Positions 60,719 through 64,000 of a stretch of DNA of 64,000 nucleotides are shown piece after piece. Position 1 is the stretch's first letter, and each line of letters opens with the position of its first letter. Origin of the DNA: Litoribacter populi (GTDB lineage Bacteria > Bacteroidota > Bacteroidia > Cytophagales > Cyclobacteriaceae); assembly GCF_007483685.1 (NCBI RefSeq), contig NZ_VMKN01000001.1, positions 1,786,393-1,850,392 of the forward strand. The letters run 5' to 3'. The translations under genes were made by a program, and so were the position numbers. The notes beneath the pieces were generated by a model. It ran no database searches. It saw nothing but the letters and a program-made list of their open reading frames with translations, and was not told where the DNA came from.

Positions 60719-63700
60719 ATGAGAAAAGTTTTACTCTTTGTCCTTGCGTTTCTCGTCATGGCCGCTAACGGCCATGTTATGGCGCAACAGCAGCGGGTAG
60801 TTACCGGTACGGTAATATCCGAGGAGGACGGGGAGGGGTTGCCTGGGGCAACCATCCTCGTTAAGGGAACTTCGATCGGGACCACCACAGATTTGGATGG
60901 TAATTTCTCGATCAGCGTTCCGGCAGGCTCTAATGTCTTGATCATTTCCTATGTAGGACTCACTACACAGGAAATACCTATCGGAGATAGGAGCAATATC
61001 AACATTACTCTTGCGACGGATGCAGCACAGCTTTCGGAAGTAGTTGTGACAGCCATTGGAATCGAAAGGGATAAAAAAGCCCTTGGATATGCTGTAACTA
61101 CAGTGGGTGAGGAGCTTATCACCAACAGGCCAGAAGCGGACGTGTCACGAGTATTGCAAGGTAAAGTGGCGGGTGTGAACATCACAGCTACCAATGGTAC
61201 CTCTGGAGCTGGTACTAACATCATTATTCGGGGTTATTCCTCAGCCACAGGTTCCAACCAACCCTTGTTTATTGTGGATGGTGTTCCATTTAACTCTGGA
61301 ACAAATGCTCAGCATTCAACGAAGGGGGTGCAACCACATCAAGTAGATTCCTTGATATTGATCCAAACAATATCGAAAGTGTAAACGTGTTGAAAGGCCT
61401 TTCCGCAACGGTTTTGTATGGTGACCAAGGTCGTAATGGTGTAGTATTGATCACTACTAAAAGTGGGGCGGCCAAAAGGAGACCTTCTGAGATCACTTTG
61501 AACCAAAGTTACTTCTCTAATACAGCGGCTTCATTACCAACTTACGGAACAGTTTATGGAAACGGTTTCCAGCAACAGCCTGGTTTCTTCTTTTCCAACT
61601 TTGGTCCTAGAATGGATCAGGGTCTCACGATAGCCCATCCAATAGCGGCCTCATCAGTGGCTAATATTCGGAACGCTTTTCCGCAATTTTTTGATGCAGA
61701 TGGAAACCCGGTAAGATATGATTTCAGGGCTTATCCTGATCCAAGTGAAGTTTTCTTCAGAAGGGGCAATATTCACAACACTTCCCTACAGATGTCAGGC
61801 TCATCGGATCGTACTGGATTCAACGCCAGCTTTGGTTATACCAATGAAGAAGGTTTTATCCCTAATAACACGTTGGAGAAATTCAATTTTGGCTTGGGGG
61901 TGTCATCAGCGGTGACCGACAGAATGACGATCAATTCTTCTTTTACCTATGCCATCACAGACGTAAAATCACCGCCTGTTAATGCTGCATTCGGTTCAGG
62001 GCCGAGTGGCGGTATTCCTTCCATTTTCGCTCACGTGCTTTACACACCACGTTCGGTGGATTTGGGTGGACTTCCATATGAGAATCCTCTGGATAGAAGC
62101 TCTGTATATTTCCGTTCCGGTAACGATATCGTGAACCCGCTTTGGGCGGCTGAGTATTACAGAAATTCATCTAGGGTTAATAGGTTCTTTAACTCTACTT
62201 CCTTGAACTATGATTTCACTGATAATTTTGCTGTTACCTATCGATTAGGTTTAGATACTTATACTGAAAATCAGGAAGTAAGACTTAATCGTGGTGGCCC
62301 TTCTGACAATGCCAACGTTCAAAATGGTATTTATAGAAGCATCGATATTAGAAACACCATTTGGAACCAGGATTTGGTATTTAATTACAACACAAGGTTC
62401 TCTGATGCCATTGGTTTCAGTGCCTTATTAGGAGGTAATTATAGATATGATGTTTATGAGCAAAATGGTATTGCTTCGGTGGGTCAATTGACTTTTGACC
62501 TTTTCCGACACACTAACTTTGAAAGTTCTGCAGCAAGAGATCCATTCAGCAATCTCCCCTTAAATATTACAGAGGAGCAGAGAAGGATGGGGATTTATAG
62601 CCAGTTGACTTTGGATTACAATGATTACCTATTCTTGACTGTATTGGGAAGAAATGATTGGACTTCAACTGTGGAACAGGAAAACAGAAGAATTCTTTAT
62701 CCTGGTGCATCACTTTCATTCCTTCCTACAGATGCGTTTGACTTTGCTTCATCTACATTGAACAGCTTGAAGTTAAGGGTTGGCTATGGTACTTCGGCAG
62801 GTTTTCCTGATCCTTATAGAACCAGAACCGTGATCAGCCAAAACACCAGAGGTTTTGAGCAAGGAGGCAATTTGTTTCCCACGCAAGGGTTGGGAACTGT
62901 TTTAGGAAATCCAGATCTGAAACCAGAACTTCATGAGGAAGTGGAATTTGGTGTAGAGGCAGCTCTTTTTGACAACAGATTGAGATTTGACCTTTCCTTA
63001 TACCAAAAGAACACGAGGGATTTGATCACTTTTGCCCCGATTGACCCTTCGACCGGGTATATGAACACAGCTTTGAACATTGGTAGAATGAGAAACCGAG
63101 GAATGGAATTCCAGGCAACTGCGGTTCCACTGCAGACGGCTACTGGGTTCAACTGGGAGTCTATCGTAAACTTTGGCCTTTACAGACCGGTGGTTACCGA
63201 GTTGGGTGGAGGTCTTGAGGAAATCGTTGTGGCCGGTTTTGCTGATCTAGGCAACTTTGCCATAGAAGGCCGTCCATTCAACATCATCAAGGGTACCGGT
63301 TTTATCCGTGATGAGCAATCCGGACAGCCAGTGGTTTTGCCTACCGGTGACTATGGTACTGCCTCTGAACTGGTAGAATTGGGGGATCCAAACCCGGCTT
63401 GGACAGGTTCATGGATCAACACATTTCGTTACAAAGGTTTCACGCTTAATGTGATGATGGAATACCGTCACAAAGGGGTGATCATGAGTAATACCGTAAC
63501 GGCAACTTTGGCCAGAGGTGTAACCAAGGATCCAGTGGTGGACAGAGAAATGACTTTTATTCTACCTGGAGTGAAAGAAGACGGTTCGGTTAACGATATC
63601 CAAGTAACTGCTTCCAACTACTTCTTTAATAATTATCACTCAGGTCCAGATGAAGCCAACGTATTTGACGGAAGTACTGTGAGACTAAGAGAACTTTCTT

Positions 63701-63924
63701 TTGGCTATGATCTTCCTGAGGCACTTTTGGGCAGAACTCCATTCAAGAGAGCTTCTGTGGCACTCAGCGGTACCAACCTTTGGTTTAGAGCACTTAATTT
63801 CCCCCCAAACATGAACTTTGATACTGATGTGTTGGGTCTTGGTGTGGGCAACGGTTTGGGTTTTGACTTCGTGACAGGCCCTAGCTCAAGAAGAATCGGT
63901 GGTACACTAACCCTTACATTCTAA
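60719..63924 (+). pseudogene. SusC/RagA-type TonB-dependent outer-membrane transporter, frameshifted
   Basis: Would import a glycan or other large nutrient across the outer membrane with a SusD partner. Reading in two frames: 60719-61384 carries the signal peptide (MRKVLLFVLAFLVMAANGHVMAQ), the carboxypeptidase-regulatory-like domain (TGTVISEEDGEGLPGATILVKG, GTTTDLDGNFSISVP) and the start of the plug (IIIRGYSSATGSNQPLFIVDGVPF); 61387-63924 carries the rest of the plug (VLYGDQGRNGVVLITTKSG) and the barrel, ending ...RIGGTLTLTF. The frames join at about 61310-61314: after ...NSGTNAQ, frame 1 continues as AFNEGGATTSSRFLDIDPNN, normal susC sequence. Net loss of one base, or of a TCAG unit, explains the break and gives a protein of about 1068-1069 residues if restored. 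Disabled gene, phase variant or sequencing error. Confidence 0.85.
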
Positions 63925-63937
63925 CCAGTAAATGAGC

Positions 63938-64000
63938 ATGAATATGAAATCGAAAATACTAAGTTTAGTGATGGGGCTTTCGCTTGTGCTGGTATGTTCT
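63938..64000 (+). CDS. SusD/RagB-type lipoprotein, 3' end outside window
   Basis: The first 21 codons: hydrophobic signal KSKILSLVMGLSLVLVC with Cys at the lipobox, directly after the susC gene, the fixed position of susD partners. An open frame runs to the window edge. ATGs at 63932, 63938 and 63944 are all possible; the start is not certain. The identity is inferred mainly from position. Confidence 0.7.
   Translation, partial: MNMKSKILSLVMGLSLVLVCS

Noticed and set aside
61387-63924. Separate gene for the second half of the SusC protein
   Set aside because: It begins in the middle of the plug domain, has no signal peptide and continues exactly where the first frame breaks off; one frameshifted gene is the simpler reading.

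Overview
The window reads as a chromosomal segment of a Bacteroidota bacterium, most likely order Cytophagales and close to the Cyclobacteriaceae (Algoriphagus/Cyclobacterium type). Reasons: a SusC/SusD pair at the right edge, Bacteroidota-type promoters (TTG-N17-21-TAnnTTTG), very few Shine-Dalgarno sequences, many lipoproteins and DUF families typical of the phylum (DUF1343/NamZ, DUF2911, DUF3347, DUF2141), a fused IcmF mutase and bifunctional HisB. The lineage is inferred from gene content only. No rRNA, tRNA, IS element, prophage or CRISPR array was seen.

Layout. 1-4.7 kb: end of an M28 peptidase, an MscS channel, two tandem outer-membrane barrel paralogues and a small secreted protein. 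4.7-14.6 kb: housekeeping genes (metG, a metallophosphoesterase, ftsH, rsfS, birA, ahcY). 14.7-19.9 kb: a self-contained TetR / ABC / HlyD / TolC export operon with a palindromic operator inside its promoter. The ABC ATPase is degenerate in most catalytic motifs. 20-24.3 kb: a lipoprotein, a dienoyl-CoA-reductase-type SDR and a menE-DUF2141-CPXCG operon. 24.4-33.4 kb: a Cu/Ag-type efflux island (small Cys/His protein, oversized CusA, Met-rich CusC, CusB with metal-binding and DUF3347 domains, DUF3347 lipoprotein, DUF2911 lipoprotein). Its three pump genes are visibly more GC-rich than their surroundings. 33.5-46.3 kb: a TPR histidine kinase, CoA-transferase, M50-CBS protease, IcmF, OsmC, and a Cache-domain lipoprotein translationally coupled to a hybrid histidine kinase. 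46.3-55.6 kb: E2 acyltransferase, cinA-folA, fmt, NamZ-like muramidase, LolC/E-type permease, glycosyltransferase, ATP-grasp protein and TPR lipoprotein. 55.7-60.3 kb: hisGDCB on the minus strand. 60.7-64 kb: a frameshifted susC and the start of susD.

The most interesting item is upstream of hisG: an unannotated 27-codon reading frame (60148-60231, minus) carrying His-His-Phe-His-His just before its stop, preceded by a near-perfect Bacteroidota promoter and followed by mutually exclusive hairpins. It has the layout of a histidine leader-peptide attenuator. Its promoter and that of metG both place the -7 box exactly 6 nt before the start codon, which predicts (nearly) leaderless mRNAs.

All calls come from reading the sequence and recalling family motifs. 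No database search was run, and boundaries of domains and membrane segments are approximate.
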